Positions 12,441 through 24,180 are shown, counted from the first letter of the stretch. The stretch is DNA of 64,000 nt from Pogonophryne albipinna (GCA_028583405.1 CM053256.1:19765534-19829533); one strand, 5' to 3'. Made by a program: numbers and translations. Notes: generated by a model from the sequence alone, not told the origin.

Positions 12441-15433
12441 ATGTTTTCCTTCCTGTTCCTTGCGGTGCTCTGGGCCAGCTGCATGACAGGTAAGATATAA
12501 AAATGTAAAGGGGACCTATCAAGCAAAATGCACTTTTTGATGTCTTTTGTACATAAATATGTGTCCCCGGTGTCTCAGGGAACTCACAAAGTGTCAGAAA
12601 ATACAACCCTATCTCTTTTCCTCCATGTGCACATTTTTAAAAATGGGGGAACAATGGAGCTGATCCAGATTGGCGTCCGATATGACGTAATGTGGGCTGG
12701 CTTTACGCCCACGGACCTATCAGAAACGTTGCTATCAGAAATAATGCCGAAGCATATGGCTTCCTCTCACATCACACATATTTTACTTCTCCAGCTCCCT
12801 TGCCTCAGTACTCCTTCTCCCCCGCTGTTGGTAATGGTGGAGGCACGGCATTCTCCACAGAAAATGAAAATGGACCAATCACAGGGATCAGACTCTGGGA
12901 AACTAGCAGCAGTTACATCACTGGGTCAGTCTGTCCTTCTTCTTTAACACAAATGCTAAGAACTGTATGGAAGTTAAAGAGGGTCTAACATTGGGCGGAT
13001 TGTGCATATATTATTTATGCTGAAGGGCGAGTGATACAAGGTTCTTTTGAAAGACGGTAAACGTAAGTCTAAGAATGAAGCAATAAAGAAGCACACACAG
13101 AAAACAAAAATGGAGGTCTAATGTTCAGAAAAACATGTCACTCCACTGTATTTCTGTCTGTAGGTTTTGTTGTACGTTCTTGTCACTAACCCTAGATTGT
13201 ATGGGTGATGTTAGCAAAAGGTGCACCAGTCTGAATGATTCCTGCACCACTTAATTCTATGATTTCCTGCGTTGTAGTAATTGATTTCATTTATTTTATT
13301 GAAGAAAATATTAACAGACAAGGGTGAAATGTAATTAGGTATTAACTTAAATACTGTACATTTGTGGTATTTGTACTTTACTTAAGTATTTTCTTTATGT
13401 GCCACATTATACCAACCACTACATTTCAAAGTGAAATATTGTCTTGAATGTATTGATGTAGATTAAACCATCCAAAGTTATATTTAGGTACACCTTGTCA
13501 CGTTTGTCTGTGACTGTGTTCACCGGGGAGTGTTCTATTTGTCCGTGTTATCCTTGAAATAAAGGTATTTTCAGTGTTATCTGCATTTGGATCCTGCTTG
13601 CGTCGCTCACCCGTAACACACCTAAAATAATGAACGTGTTGACAAAAAGGTTATTGGCAGTTATTTTGCTTATTGTTTATGTCATTTTTTGTAAAAACAT
13701 TTCACAGTTCCAGCTTTTCAACTGTTGAGATTTGCTGCATTTCCTTATGAATACTTTAATTTATTTATATTTTTTAAAGTTTTTTCTACAATGGCTACTT
13801 TATACTTAAAAAACCTATTCCTGATTATACTTCAATAATTTTAATTAAGTACCATTCTCAAGGCAGTACTTTTGCTTGTAATGGAGTATGTTTACAGTGT
13901 AGTATTAGTGCTTAATTACTTAGCTAAAGGATCTGAATGCTTCTTCCACCACTCTTAGCACGGATAGTTGCAGTAACCTTTTCTGCATTAAGGGGAGGGT
14001 CCATGGAAAGTTTAATGTGCTATGGAAGTGCAAAAGTAAACCATAGGGTTAACCCCCATTGATCTGCTTTCTATTTCAATGTTTTTCTACTTGTTCTAGC
14101 ACAATATCCATCTATTGGTTACCAAATAGTTTCAATCTGATCATTCTTCTGTCAAATATTGCCCTTATAAATCATTGTTTGTGTTTCCTCACTCCTGACT
14201 GTGTCCTTGCAGTTTGCAGCTGCGCTATGGATTTGGTTGGGGACAAATGGTTGGTCGTGAACTGAACTCTGTACAAGAGCTGATCCTGAATGAAGGAGAG
14301 TCCTTTATTCAGGTGAGAGACTTTATAATATTAAAGTAATACATTGAACATTGACAAGACAATGCATTGTACTATTTATTGACATTTATTAACACACTTT
14401 CTAAAGATCATACACATCATCTGTAATAAAGGTTGGCTAAATATGAATAGTAGTATTTTTTTAATTAGTACTGTACTGTATTTAATAACACTATATTCAT
14501 CTATCGTTAAAAAAAAATACATCATTTGTTTGCTCACTGGGGACAAACCACACGCACTAACATGTCATTGTGCTCTCACGGACATGTTTCAGGTCTCTGG
14601 GAAATACCATTCCAACTACATCTATCAGCTGATCTTCGTGACCTCCAGTGGGCGTTCTCTGATTGTCGGCCAGCCCACTACAGTAAATACCTTCCTCTAC
14701 AATTTGTGTTTGTTTCAATCACACCATGATGGAAGAAGTATTCTGATCTTTAATGATCACACTTTAAAAGAACTATGTAACAAGTAAATGCCCTGCAATA
14801 AATGTTATTTAAGTGAAATGAAGATTAATCTGCACTTAAACTATTAAAAGTAAATGTAAATAATGTAGAGAAACACCTCCTTGTGACTGTTATACGGTGA
14901 TATATATATATTAAATAATTTGATTATTTTTATATGCACTTATTTAAATGCAGGATATTACTGTCACTATTCCGTCAAATGAATAGACGAATGATTTTAG
15001 CTGCATTGTGTAAACTGATGAGTCGCTAATTTATTACAAAACATCTTATTTTTACAGCTTTCTATATATATGATTTGGGAAATAATGCATTTTTAAAGGA
15101 TCTAAAATTGTCAGACACATGTAGTGAAGTAAGAAATGTAATATTTGTCTGTGAATTCTACTGTAGTAGAGTGCAGAAGAAAATGAAAAATACCTTAAAT
15201 AGTTATTTGATTATTTATCTTACATTCCACCACTGCAATTATCAATGCAAGTACTCATTGTCAGGTATTAACTTGTTGATGATCTCTTACAGCTGTCCTT
15301 TAACTTCTACCCGTCCCACCTGGGCCAAAAGCTAGTGATTTTGAGCGGCACCCACAACACTGCAGGGCTCCTTTCGATTGCTGCTCACTGGGCTGTCCCC
15401 CAGGCTCAATTCAACAGCACCAACCAGGACTGA
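12441..15433 (+). CDS. zg16-like: ZG16-like secreted jacalin-type lectin
   Basis: Five coding exons: 12441-12489, 12795-12924, 14213-14312, 14593-14682, 15293-15433. All have GT donors and AG acceptors, phases agree, and the total is 510 nt (169 aa), close to mammalian ZG16 (about 167 aa). Residues 1-16 are a hydrophobic signal peptide (MFSFLFLAVLWASCMT). The rest is one beta-prism (jacalin-like) domain: a glycine-rich loop (VGNGGGTAF), GPITGIRLW, LQLRYGFGWG, GESFIQVSGKY, LIFVTSSGRSL and a C-terminal SIAAHW strand. ZG16 proteins are secreted glycan-binding lectins of zymogen granules and mucus; that function is inferred by homology. The Asp of the ZG16 sugar-binding loop appears replaced by Leu. 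Introns carry a TTAA element and a solo LTR. Confidence 0.9.
13496..13618 (+). mobile_element. Small solo LTR-like element, 123 bp, in lectin intron 3
   Basis: Starts TGTCACG, ends CGTAACA, contains AATAAA at 13558-13563, and is flanked by a 5-bp direct repeat CACCT (13491-13495 and 13619-13623). This is the form of a short or deleted solo LTR of a Gypsy-like element. Confidence 0.65.
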
Positions 15434-15892
15434 TCCAGGAACTGGGAATAATCAACCTTTATCTTTATCATGGAATAATATGGAATATGGTTTGTTTAAT
15501 GTGATAGTATTATATCGCTGTATGTATCAATACCTCTGTTTATAAATGGATTATTTTTAAACTACACCAAAAGAAACTGTTCAAGAGAAGCTACGTTTCT
15601 GACCCTGTGTGGTGAAGTGAAACACACAGGATCTACGAAACCTGTACTTCGTAGACAATACTTGGAAATAGCAGTGTTTTAATTAAAAACCGTTTTCACT
15701 TATACAGCAATGAAGGAAACAAAGCGGTGAGGACTTTTATTTAATAATTACCTCATATAGGTTTAGGAATTCCCACTGTAAGGATAACAACATGTATGCA
15801 AATGACTGTGGTTGTAATGTGATGTTCTACCTCAGCCTCATTACATGTTGTTGCATTGTAAGGTACTCTTTTTCTCTTTTGACTTACAAAAA

Positions 15893-15907
15893 AATAAAAA
15901 AAATAAA
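15893..15907 (+). terminator. Candidate polyadenylation signals of the ZG16-like gene
   Basis: Overlapping AATAAA hexamers lie 460-475 bp after the stop codon. Another AATAAA is at 16022-16027. Which one is used cannot be told from sequence. Confidence 0.4.
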
Positions 15908-16245
15908 AGCAAGTTGGTTGTATGTAAAGAAACACACTCTGGTCTTCCACACAAAGTATATACTCAATGTCTCTAACTCATTTCTCTATACTATGGGTAC
16001 ATCTTACGTAGATTTACATTAAATAAAAAACGAGTTTGTGCAGGATTTTGATAACTGATTCTTTTTCATCTAGTGACACTACACTTCACAAGAAAACAGC
16101 AAACACACTGAAAAAACGTGTGTCATTGCTCATTTTAGCAAAGATTTCACTGTTTTTTGTACATGTTAATTACTCATCACATCTTCTCTGGTAGTTCCTG
16201 CTACAGTAGGTTTCCGCAGAACCTCATTTGCTGTCATGAGACAAA

Positions 16246-16315
16246 CATGGGTTAGGGTGTGTAGGGTTAGGGGGTAGGGGTAGGGTGTAGGGGCAGGGTG
16301 TAGGGGTAGGGTCAA
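16246..16315. repeat. Degenerate GTAGGG/GGTTAG minisatellite
   Basis: Short array of GGGTTAGGG- and GGGGTAGGGTGTA-like units in intergenic DNA. It is G-rich on the plus strand. Too degenerate to call telomeric. Confidence 0.6.
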
Positions 16316-16424
16316 CAACAGATGTAATTGGTTTGCAAACAATAAAAGGACACAGATAGGTAACAGGGAATAGCATGAAAGAAAAAAAAAAGTTAAAATA
16401 ATAATGACTAAACTGAACAAAAAG

Positions 16425-16945
16425 AAGAAGGGAGGGAGAGGTGAAAAGAAAACAAGAGGGAGGGAAGACATTAAAAAGATACAAAAAGAAAAGGGTGTGA
16501 TCTGTTTGGAATTCCTAGCAAGTTTTTCTGTTCATGCATACGCACATACACTAACATGATCTGAGGAACATGTTGAATATATAATTAATATTATTATTAT
16601 ATATTTTTTCCATGTACATACTTGTTGCCAAGTTCGAAAGCAGGAACTTACAGTATGTTGTTGGAAAGTGTGTGTCTTAATGCTAAAGTTATTTCAGTAG
16701 AAACACTTAAAACACGGCTGTGGAACTTTCCTCGCATGACATTTCCTGGTTTTATATTGAAGGGTTGGAAATCATGTATTCAAGTCAGGGAAACAATCTC
16801 AATGTCCATTTTAACAGAACAATTATATGTTTTGCTAATTGAATTCTGGCTTAATAAACTTTCAAATGGATTTCATATCAGGCCATATAAAAAGGCATAT
16901 ATTTGAAGGATAGATTCATTTATAACACGATATTTCACTGAAAAC
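16425..16945 (+). other. Downstream copy of the duplicated block
   Basis: Paralogue of 6440-6730 plus 8774-8816 and 9108-9165. It lacks both the TTAA element and the LINE tail, and has an unoccupied TTAA at 16811-16814 in the context CATTTTAACAGAA. A second lectin copy would be expected further right, but the order is lost in a LINE fragment and the DIRS element. Confidence 0.75.
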
Positions 16946-17046
16946 ACTCAGGAAATGTTTACTCAGAATTTTTCTTCCACACTTGCCCCTGCTAACATCT
17001 CAGTAAATTAGCTAGTACAGTAGATCATTTTAATTAAAACATTTAA

Positions 17047-17439
17047 AATGTTATAGATGCCATTGCTCCAACTAAGGTAAAGGAAGTGACTGGCAAGAAA
17101 ATATCTCCATGGAGAAAGGCCATGACCGTGAAAACAGAAAAAAGAGAGTGTCGGAAAGCTGAACGCAGGTGGCGAAAAACAAATCTCCAGGTTCATTTTG
17201 AAATCTATAAAGAGAGACTTGGCTTTTATAATTTGGAATTGAAAATTGCACGACAGTCTTTCTTCTCTGACATCATTGCCAAAAACAATGCTACTGCTAA
17301 TGCAATTGCTACCGTTGACAGACTAACAAACCCCCCAGTGTCAGTAGCCTCTGCATTTCTATCCACAATGAATTTGCCTCCTTCTTCACTGTCAACATTC
17401 AGAAAATTAGACAAGCAGTCAGTGCCTCTGTATCAGGTA
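17047..17439 (+). pseudogene. LINE fragment between endonuclease and RT
   Basis: An open stretch whose conceptual product carries IDAIAPTKVK, SPWRK, KRECRKAERRWRK and SFFSDIIAKN, typical of the linker between endonuclease and RT in fish L2-type LINEs. It has neither an endonuclease nor an RT core and stops abruptly at 17439, next to a hAT-like end. It is a fragment, not a gene. Confidence 0.7.
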
Positions 17440-17748
17440 GGCCTGTCACGATAATTAATTTTGTTGGACGATAGATGTTCCTGGAAATTATTGCGATAAA
17501 CGATAATATTGTCGGCACTGTTGTAAGACCATTTTAGACCCCTGACATAATGATAATATATAATAATAATTCAATTACATCCTTTCAAACAGAACTTTTT
17601 ATTGAACATTCAACATTGCAAATGCAATGTGAAATAATATTCAAATATATAAATTATATATAATTAATAAAACAAATTAATTAAATGATAATAAATTAAT
17701 TAAATCACACACAACCAAAACAATAAATTAAATCGACTCAGGCTGGAA
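17440..17748. repeat. hAT-like element end, cut by the DIRS insertion
   Basis: Starts TAGGCCTGTCACGATAATT, a word typical of teleost hAT-type non-autonomous ends, followed by AT-rich sequence. Only one end is seen. The DIRS element begins inside it. Confidence 0.4.
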
Positions 17749-17972
17749 AACTATAGGTTACTTACGTAACCCCAGTTCTCAGAGTAACATGAAGTGAGAT
17801 GTCTCACTATGGGATGCGCCTCAACGCGTATGCAAACAGAAGCATCAATATCATTACGCCAATCCTGCTTGGCTGGTGATCTTGACGTCAACGTCAGGGA
17901 ATCCACCCACCCTTTAAGTAGCTTGCGCTACGACGCAGCGTCATTCAAAATAAGCACCTCTTCTCGCTTCGC
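17749..17972 (-). repeat. DIRS inverted terminal repeat (3' side)
   Basis: Shares, in inverse orientation, GATGTCTCACTATGGGATGC through CTTCTCGCTTCG with the right end (about 30990-31183). The outermost ~45 bp differ from the other terminus and instead match the first half of the internal complementary region. Confidence 0.85.
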
Positions 17973-17994
17973 CTTAGCAAGAAGGGCCGTCTGG

Positions 17995-18090
17995 TGAGAC
18001 ATCTCACTTCATGTTACTCTGAGAACTGGGGTTACGTAAGTAACCTATAGTTCTCATTCATAACACTCCGTTCGATGTCTCACTATGGGA
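17995..18090 (-). repeat. DIRS internal complementary region
   Basis: The first half (17995-18050) is the reverse complement of the left outer terminus and the second half (18049-18090) is the reverse complement of the right outer terminus. The join (CCTATAGTTCTCATTC) spells the circle junction that DIRS elements form. Confidence 0.85.
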
Positions 18091-18151
18091 TATTGAAACT
18101 CCCATATTGCTAGACATGCTTATCTCGGAAATCACCAAAAACAACCAGAAC

Positions 18152-19231
18152 TTAACAGGTAGAACTCTGTCTCAACACGGGACCCAGCACTGCGCGGGCC
18201 ACACTTGGAGCAGAGACATCTAGCCTGTAAAAGCGGACAAAAGTGAGCGGCGAGGACCAGCTCGCTGCTGCACAAATGTCTTGGATGGAAACACCCTTGA
18301 ACAAAGCCCAGGATGTAGCCAGTCCACGAGTAGAATGAGCACGCAGGCCCGTTGGTGCCTGCAAACCCTGACTCGTATAAGCCAGAGCAATCGCTTCCAC
18401 AATCCAGTGGGAGAGCCGTTGCCTGGTAACGGGCTTGCCCTTCTGAGGGTTAGCCCAGGATACAAAGAGTTGGTCATTACAACTAAACTCTTTTGACCTG
18501 TCCATATAGATGCGTAAAGCACAAACTGGACACAGCAAATTCGGCCTCTGTTCCTCAGAGGAACACAGCGGCGGAGGAAATGCCACAATGTCAATGGGGG
18601 TACATGAGCCAACCACCTTAGGTATAAAGGCAGGGTTGGGCTTCAGCAACACTCTCATCTGCCGCGGGGCAAACTGAGTGCATGAAGGATGTACAGAGAG
18701 CGCATGAATGTCACTGACTCGCTTGGCAGATGCCAGTAACAGCACTGTCTTCAGTGACAGGTGTTTCATGTCAGCTTCTTCCAGGGGTTCAAATGGAGGT
18801 CGAGTGAGCCCATCTAAAACCACTGCCAAGTCCCATAAGGGCACCAGTGACCTGGATACAGGGAGGAGCCTGAGAGCCCCTTTCATAAAACAGCAGACCA
18901 AAGGATGTTGGCTAGCCGTCTTTCCCTCAAAGCCCACATGGCATGCAGCAATAGCAGCCAGGTACACTTTGATCGTAGAGAAAGCTCTGTGTTTATCAAT
19001 TAAGTCCTGTAGAAATTATAAAATCACCCTGACAGGACATTGAAAAGAGATGTGTCCTTTTTGAAGGCACCACTCCTCAAACACCCTCCACTTACAGTCA
19101 TAGAGAGACCTGGTGGAGGAAGCTCTTGCACTCTGAATAGTGTTTATCACCTTCTGAGGGAGCTCCACTGTATTCAGATTGTACCACTCACGGGCCAGGC
19201 CCATAGTGCCAAGCGCTCTGGGTGTGGGTGA
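18152..19231 (-). pseudogene. DIRS tyrosine recombinase
   Basis: The integrase-like enzyme that inserts the circular DIRS cDNA. The catalytic set is visible: Arg in SAKRVSDIHAL, HSTRG (H-x-x-R) and the nucleophile region FVRFYRLDV near the C-terminus. The 271-codon C-terminal ORF (18967-18152) continues in frame upstream to 19204 but is cut by TAA at 19016-19018. The N-terminal end meets ERV1 at 19231; its continuation lies beyond 26554. The nonsense codon makes it non-functional as read. Confidence 0.85.
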
Positions 19232-19235
19232 AAGA

Positions 19236-19673
19236 TGTTAGAGTTTATTGAAGGATAAATAATGTATTTTCATAATGTGTTTTGATAAATATGTTTACAT
19301 CATGTGTTCTCATAAATGTGGTACAGGAGACTCGTGGTCAGAAAAGAGGAACAGACTATAGTCTGTTCCTTGGACCATACACACACACACACACATCCAT
19401 ATGACTGCGAGTCACAAGATTCCCATATGACAACTAAGGCGTTGGTCATAGCCACTTCCTCATGCATGTTATGTAAATTGTATTTCTGAATAAAAAGGCT
19501 GCACGGAGACAAGGCAGTAGGATTTGGTTAGGAGTGACATTGCATGTCACTCGCCGATTCTCCTTGCTGGCAAGTAAACTTAAATCTCGAGTCCTGTCAT
19601 CTCTGTTCACTGGATCTGGTATATTGAACCGAGCTGGGGTTTTACCCTTACAAAGTAATATAGATACCTCACA
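19236..19673 (+). repeat. ERV1 5' LTR
   Basis: TGTTAGAG...CTCACA. Contains AATAAA (in GAATAAAAAGG, near 19488) and a CA microsatellite near 19380. A candidate primer-binding site follows at 19679 (TGGTCCTTCGAGCCGGAA); I could not name the tRNA. Confidence 0.9.
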
Positions 19674-19892
19674 TTAATTGGTCCTTCGAGCCGGAATCCA
19701 ACACATCGTGACGGGAAGGAGGAAGGGGACGACACGCCGCAGTCTGTCGACAGCCGGGATCATCAGCCGACCCCGAGAAAGACCCGGGACGCAGAATTCG
19801 TGGCCGGGCCGGTGCTTATATGTCCAACCTCCCTCATCCTAGGCACGATTGACAGAATCCAACCGGACCAGTGACCACCGATAACGGGTAAG

Positions 19893-19976
19893 ACACGGTT
19901 TCTCCACCGTTAAGGAGGCTGATAAAACGTTGATACACGGTTTCTCCACCGTTAAGGAGGTTGCTAAAACGTTAAT
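19893..19976 (+). repeat. ERV1 leader 42-bp tandem duplication
   Basis: Two units (19893-19934 and 19935-19976) containing ACACGGTTTCTCCACCGTTA, each able to fold on CGGT...ACCG. It sits in the untranslated leader before gag, where retroviral packaging signals lie. Confidence 0.8.
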
Positions 19977-20175
19977 ACACGGAGGATTGACGTGTACATT
20001 TGTGAATGATTGAGTGAAAGTGGTGTGTAAAAGTGTCACCAGTGGAATCAGCGCACAGAGTGGAAACCTAACGGTGCTAACACAAACTCTGTGGTCTGTT
20101 GAAGTACACGTAGTGGTGAATTAGGTATTAGGTTCCGACCGGCACGTTGTCCAGTAGGAACACCAAGCTAGAATC

Positions 20176-20690
20176 ATGGGGTCCGATGGGAGTAAGCCTG
20201 CCGCTACAGGGGACATGAGATATATGGAAATATATAGTCACGGCAGCACCATTTATTGTAGCAAATGGTATAAACAGTACGGCTTCCAAGGGAAGCTGGA
20301 GAAAACAGCAGTAAGAGAATTAAACGACAAATTGAGAGTAGCAACAGCTGGAACAACACAAGGCAAGAAAATAAATAAGTTAGAAGCTCAACTACGGGTT
20401 GCAGCTATATGGGCTGAACAAGCCCATAAAAGGGCAGGAGGAGCAGAGGAAGGTATGATAGCAGCGGCTGTTTTAGGGAAAGCAGACGAGGAGACAGGGC
20501 GCTCAGGGTCAGTTGACGCTGTACGCCGCGAGAAAGAGAGAGCGATAGTGGAAGAACACAAAGTGCAGGAACAAAGAATAAAAAGGAAGCAAGAGAAAGA
20601 GAGAAAAGACAGGGAAAGAGAGACACAAAAAACGCATCGACAAAGAAGTGGCAGATGCATTAAGCCCACTGCACACTACACTGTAAAAAC
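20176..20690 (+). pseudogene. ERV1 gag, N-terminal fragment
   Basis: The ORF starts ATGGGGTCCGATGGG, so the second residue is Gly (possible myristoylation, as in many Gags). The product is strongly charged with a long Lys/Arg/Glu coiled-coil-like C-terminal part (residues ~110-165). No capsid homology or zinc knuckle follows: the frame runs into non-coding AT-rich sequence after about 20690. The capsid and nucleocapsid are missing. Confidence 0.65.
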
Positions 20691-21690
20691 TGTGACCTAT
20701 AGTTACTTAATAAAATTGTGGCAACTGTTAGAAATTAAAATCAATGTTTTGATAACATAATGAACCATAAAACATACCGTCAGTTTAAAAGCTGTTTTAT
20801 ACTGAAAAACCAGAAGTTCCTGTGCACAACCAGTTGTTAAGCTTTTATTCTGAAAATCCTTCATCTCCGGTTAGCATTTAGCATGAGGCTAATATATCAT
20901 TTACTATAGAGGTGAATTTAGCAGCGAGATGATATGATGTTGCACACCGAAACCTACTGATTTCAACACTACAACTATAGACGTCGAGTTATTATTATTA
21001 TTGTTGTTGAATATTAAATGAAGGTACAGTTTATTTGAGTACGTTATTGTTTACAGATGTGAGTAGCATGTGACAACTTCCGGAACGACCAGAAACTCCA
21101 GCTGTGAAGTATTTCCTGTACTTTTTGGAGTATTGATTACAGCGGTTAGAATGTGTTAAATGAAAAGTCATGGAAGAGAAAAGCCGTGTTTAGATATATA
21201 TTGAATGTACAATGTCTGTATCCTCTGATATGCGAAACAACGGACATTAAGACGTGGCGCGCCGGCCCGCTGGGAGGAGCCAGCAGAGGATATATAAACA
21301 GCGGAACCTGAGGAGACGGCCCTTTTTTCTTTACCTGCGAGGCCCCAGAGACAGACTGCTTTTTCTGTCGAACACATATTCTGTTTGTAACATAACCGCG
21401 CCTTTATTTTTAATTAAAGTACCAATTTGACCCCATCTCAGAGACTCCATTTAGTCTCCTTTTAAGCTTCTCTCCTGGACGCGAGAAAAACCAACACAGA
21501 TAACACAACAAAGTGACACTTAATATAATTAATTAGATTTGAAACACAACAATTTGATTAAAAAGTTCTAAATAAATTTGAGTTAATAAAATATAATTAT
21601 ATTAAGTAAATGTTAATTGAAGAAACAGTCAAAATGTGTTATATTTATATTTACTAATTATCAAAGATAAATTGATTTGAATTAATTAAC
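20690..21690. other. Non-coding segment replacing the rest of ERV1 gag
   Basis: About 1 kb without coding potential. It contains a promoter-like arrangement (GATATATAAACAGCGG near 21288, then an ATTAAA at 21414), so it could be a solo LTR starting near TGTAAAAACTG (20687) and ending near 21492, with ACAC on both sides. That reading is tentative. The remaining part to 21690 is AT-rich. Confidence 0.4.
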
Positions 21691-22533
21691 AATGGGGAAA
21701 AATTAGAATTCTTATGTGACAGCTGTGCAGACTCATCAGTAGTGAACAAAGAGGTCCAAAGAATGTGGCCACCAACTGGCACTATGTTTGTAAAATCAGC
21801 AAATGGACACATAAATCAGAGGTCGATTTCAAAGCCACTTTTTATGGAAGATAGAAGGTCAAGCCTCCAGGCATCCCTCAAATTTGTGTTCATCTCAAAC
21901 TGCCCTGTCAATTTGCTAGGGAGAGACGGCATGGAAATGTTAAAAATCAGTGTAGTACCAGTCAAAGGGGGAATGCGAGCAGTAGGGCCCGGAGAAAAGG
22001 TGGAAGACCAGGTCTTCCTTAAAAAATCCATAAACACCCCCAACTACTACTGGTCACTAGACATGCCACAACCTGACGTGACAAACACAGGTGAACACCT
22101 GTTAACGCTATTCACCCCACAACATGGCCAAGAAGTAATGAAACCTGACGCATTGCACGTTACACTAAAGTACAAGAACACCCCTGGCCCAGATAAAGAC
22201 TATGATGTGCTCGTGCATCGACTGACACCACAGAGGGTAGTGTTCCACTCGATGTATGCAAACCAACACGGGGATGTTGTAATTGACGCAAGGGTCCCAT
22301 CAACCACTGCCTTGATAATGGAACCAGGTTCCACGCCACACATATCAGTAGCTAGGGGCCCAGGGACTTCATGGAGAGACTTAGGTTTATTAGTGGCTAG
22401 AGGTAACAGGATAACAAAATGGACAGATGACAAAAACGGTTGGCAAACTGGAGGCGGGTTAAAGCGCAAAACTCTAGGGTTTACCCTAGTGATGACACCA
22501 CGCACCCACCTAGACGACCCTGAACAACAATGA
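21691..22533 (+). pseudogene. ERV1 protease plus a 2H-like domain
   Basis: Retropepsin followed by an extra domain, ending in TGA at 22531-22533. The protease active-site motif reads DSCA instead of the usual D-[ST]-G-A, near 21718; the closing motif NLLGRD is normal. The extra ~130 residues carry LHVTLKY (near 22155) and TPHISVARG (near 22340), two H-x-[ST] motifs about 60 residues apart, as in 2H phosphoesterases. A matching pair occurs in ERV2. The TGA is in frame with the following RT ORF. Function of the extra domain is inferred only. Confidence 0.7.
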
Positions 22534-22536
22534 TGT

Positions 22537-24180
22537 ATGCTAAGTGAAGAGGCCTTAGAGGTCCTGAAAACGGTGCCACCATGCGTATGGTCACAAGGAA
22601 AATGTGATGTAGGTCGCATGGTGAACGCAAAACCTGTACACGTTAGACCAAAAACTAACTACAGACCTAACATAAGACAATACCCATTGAAAGAGGATGC
22701 AAAAGTTGGCATCAAACCTGTAATTGAAGAAATGCTAAAAGCAGGAATCCTGTGTGAGTGCCCTGATGCATCATGCAATACCCCCATCTTCCCAGTAAAA
22801 AAGGCTGATGGGCAGTCATGGAGAATGATCCAAGACTTAAGAGCAGTAAATGACGCTGTACAAAGCACAGCCCCAACAGTACCAGATCCACACACGTTAA
22901 TGAACGGCCTTAAGCCAAATATGGCGTGGTTCTCAGTGATAGACTTAAGCAATGCCTTTTTCTCCATTCCTGTAGAAAAAGACTCACAAGGATGGTTCAG
23001 GTTCACACATGAAGGAACAAAGTACACATACACCAGATTACCTCAGGGGTATGTGGATAGCCCAACAATCTTTTCACGAGAAATAGCAAATTGTTTGGCT
23101 ACATTACAGATACCTGACACATCGCAGATTTTGGTATATGTCGATGATATTCTTGTAACGTCACCCACACAGGAAGAAAGCACAAAAGTCACACTACAAG
23201 TATTGACACATTTGGCAAAAACAGGAAACAAGGTTTCGAGACAGAAACTTCAGTTTGTGAAAGAGGAAGTTATCTTTTTAGGCCACAGTTTAAACCGAGA
23301 AGGGAGACGCATACACTCAGAGAGGAAACAGACGGTGTTAAACGCACCAAAACCAACAACAAAAAAACAAATGATGCAATTCCTTGGGCTGACTAACTAT
23401 TGCAGAGCATGGGTTCCAGACTACGCAGGAATGACTCAGCCCCTACTAGATTGCATATACTCAGACAATGACATGAAAATGTCCGGCAAGATAGAATGGA
23501 CACAAGAGGCAGAAGCTGCATTTGAAAGGACTAAACAGTGTCTCGTAGGGTCATCAGTGTTAGCATTACCAGACTATGAAAAACCATTTGTACAAACAGT
23601 TGACTGCAAAAAAGGGTTTATGACATCAGTATTAGCCCAAAAACACGGCACAAAACTAAGGCCTGTCGCTTACTACTCTAAAAGGTTAGACCCAGTAGCA
23701 CAAGCATTACCAGTATGCGTACAAGCAGTATGCGCTGCAGCAATGGCGGTACATTGTACAGCAGAAATAATTTTGTTCCACCCACTCACACTGATGGTTC
23801 CACACGCAGTCACCATGTTGTTACATGACACCAAAATGGCTTTCTTATCACCTGCACGTTATTTGGCACTGACAGCTACACTAATGTCACAACCACACAT
23901 TGTGATAAAAAGATGTAATATCTTAAATCCAGCCACATTAATACCTACAGCAGAAGATGGAGAACCACACTGTTGTAAAGAAGAGACTGACAGAACATGC
24001 AAACCAAGACCAGATTTGAAAGATGTTCAACTGCCAAGTGGAGAAACATGGTTTGTGGATGGGTCCTGTTCTAAATCTATAACAGGCCAAAATCAAACAG
24101 GGTTTGCAGTTGTATCACACACACAGGTCATAAAAGCAGGCCGACTCCCCACACATATTCTGCACAAGCAGCGGAATTAG
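22537..24180 (+). pseudogene. ERV1 reverse transcriptase and start of RNase H
   Basis: RT with fingers motif PVKKADGQSWRMIQDLRAVN, palm D in VIDLSNAF, LPQGY and catalytic YVDD (near 23140), then thumb/connection, then the RNase H start WFVDGSC (near 24050). The frame is lost near 24155-24180, inside RNase H. It is open from 22537 and in the same frame as the protease, separated by one TGA. Confidence 0.9.

Noticed and set aside
12528..12988. ORFs of 139 and 98 codons over the second coding exon of the lectin
   Set aside because: They run through splice sites into intron sequence; the spliced jacalin frame explains the region.
16246..16315. Interstitial telomere
   Set aside because: Only one or two true TTAGGG units; the rest is GTAGGG/GGTGTAGG.
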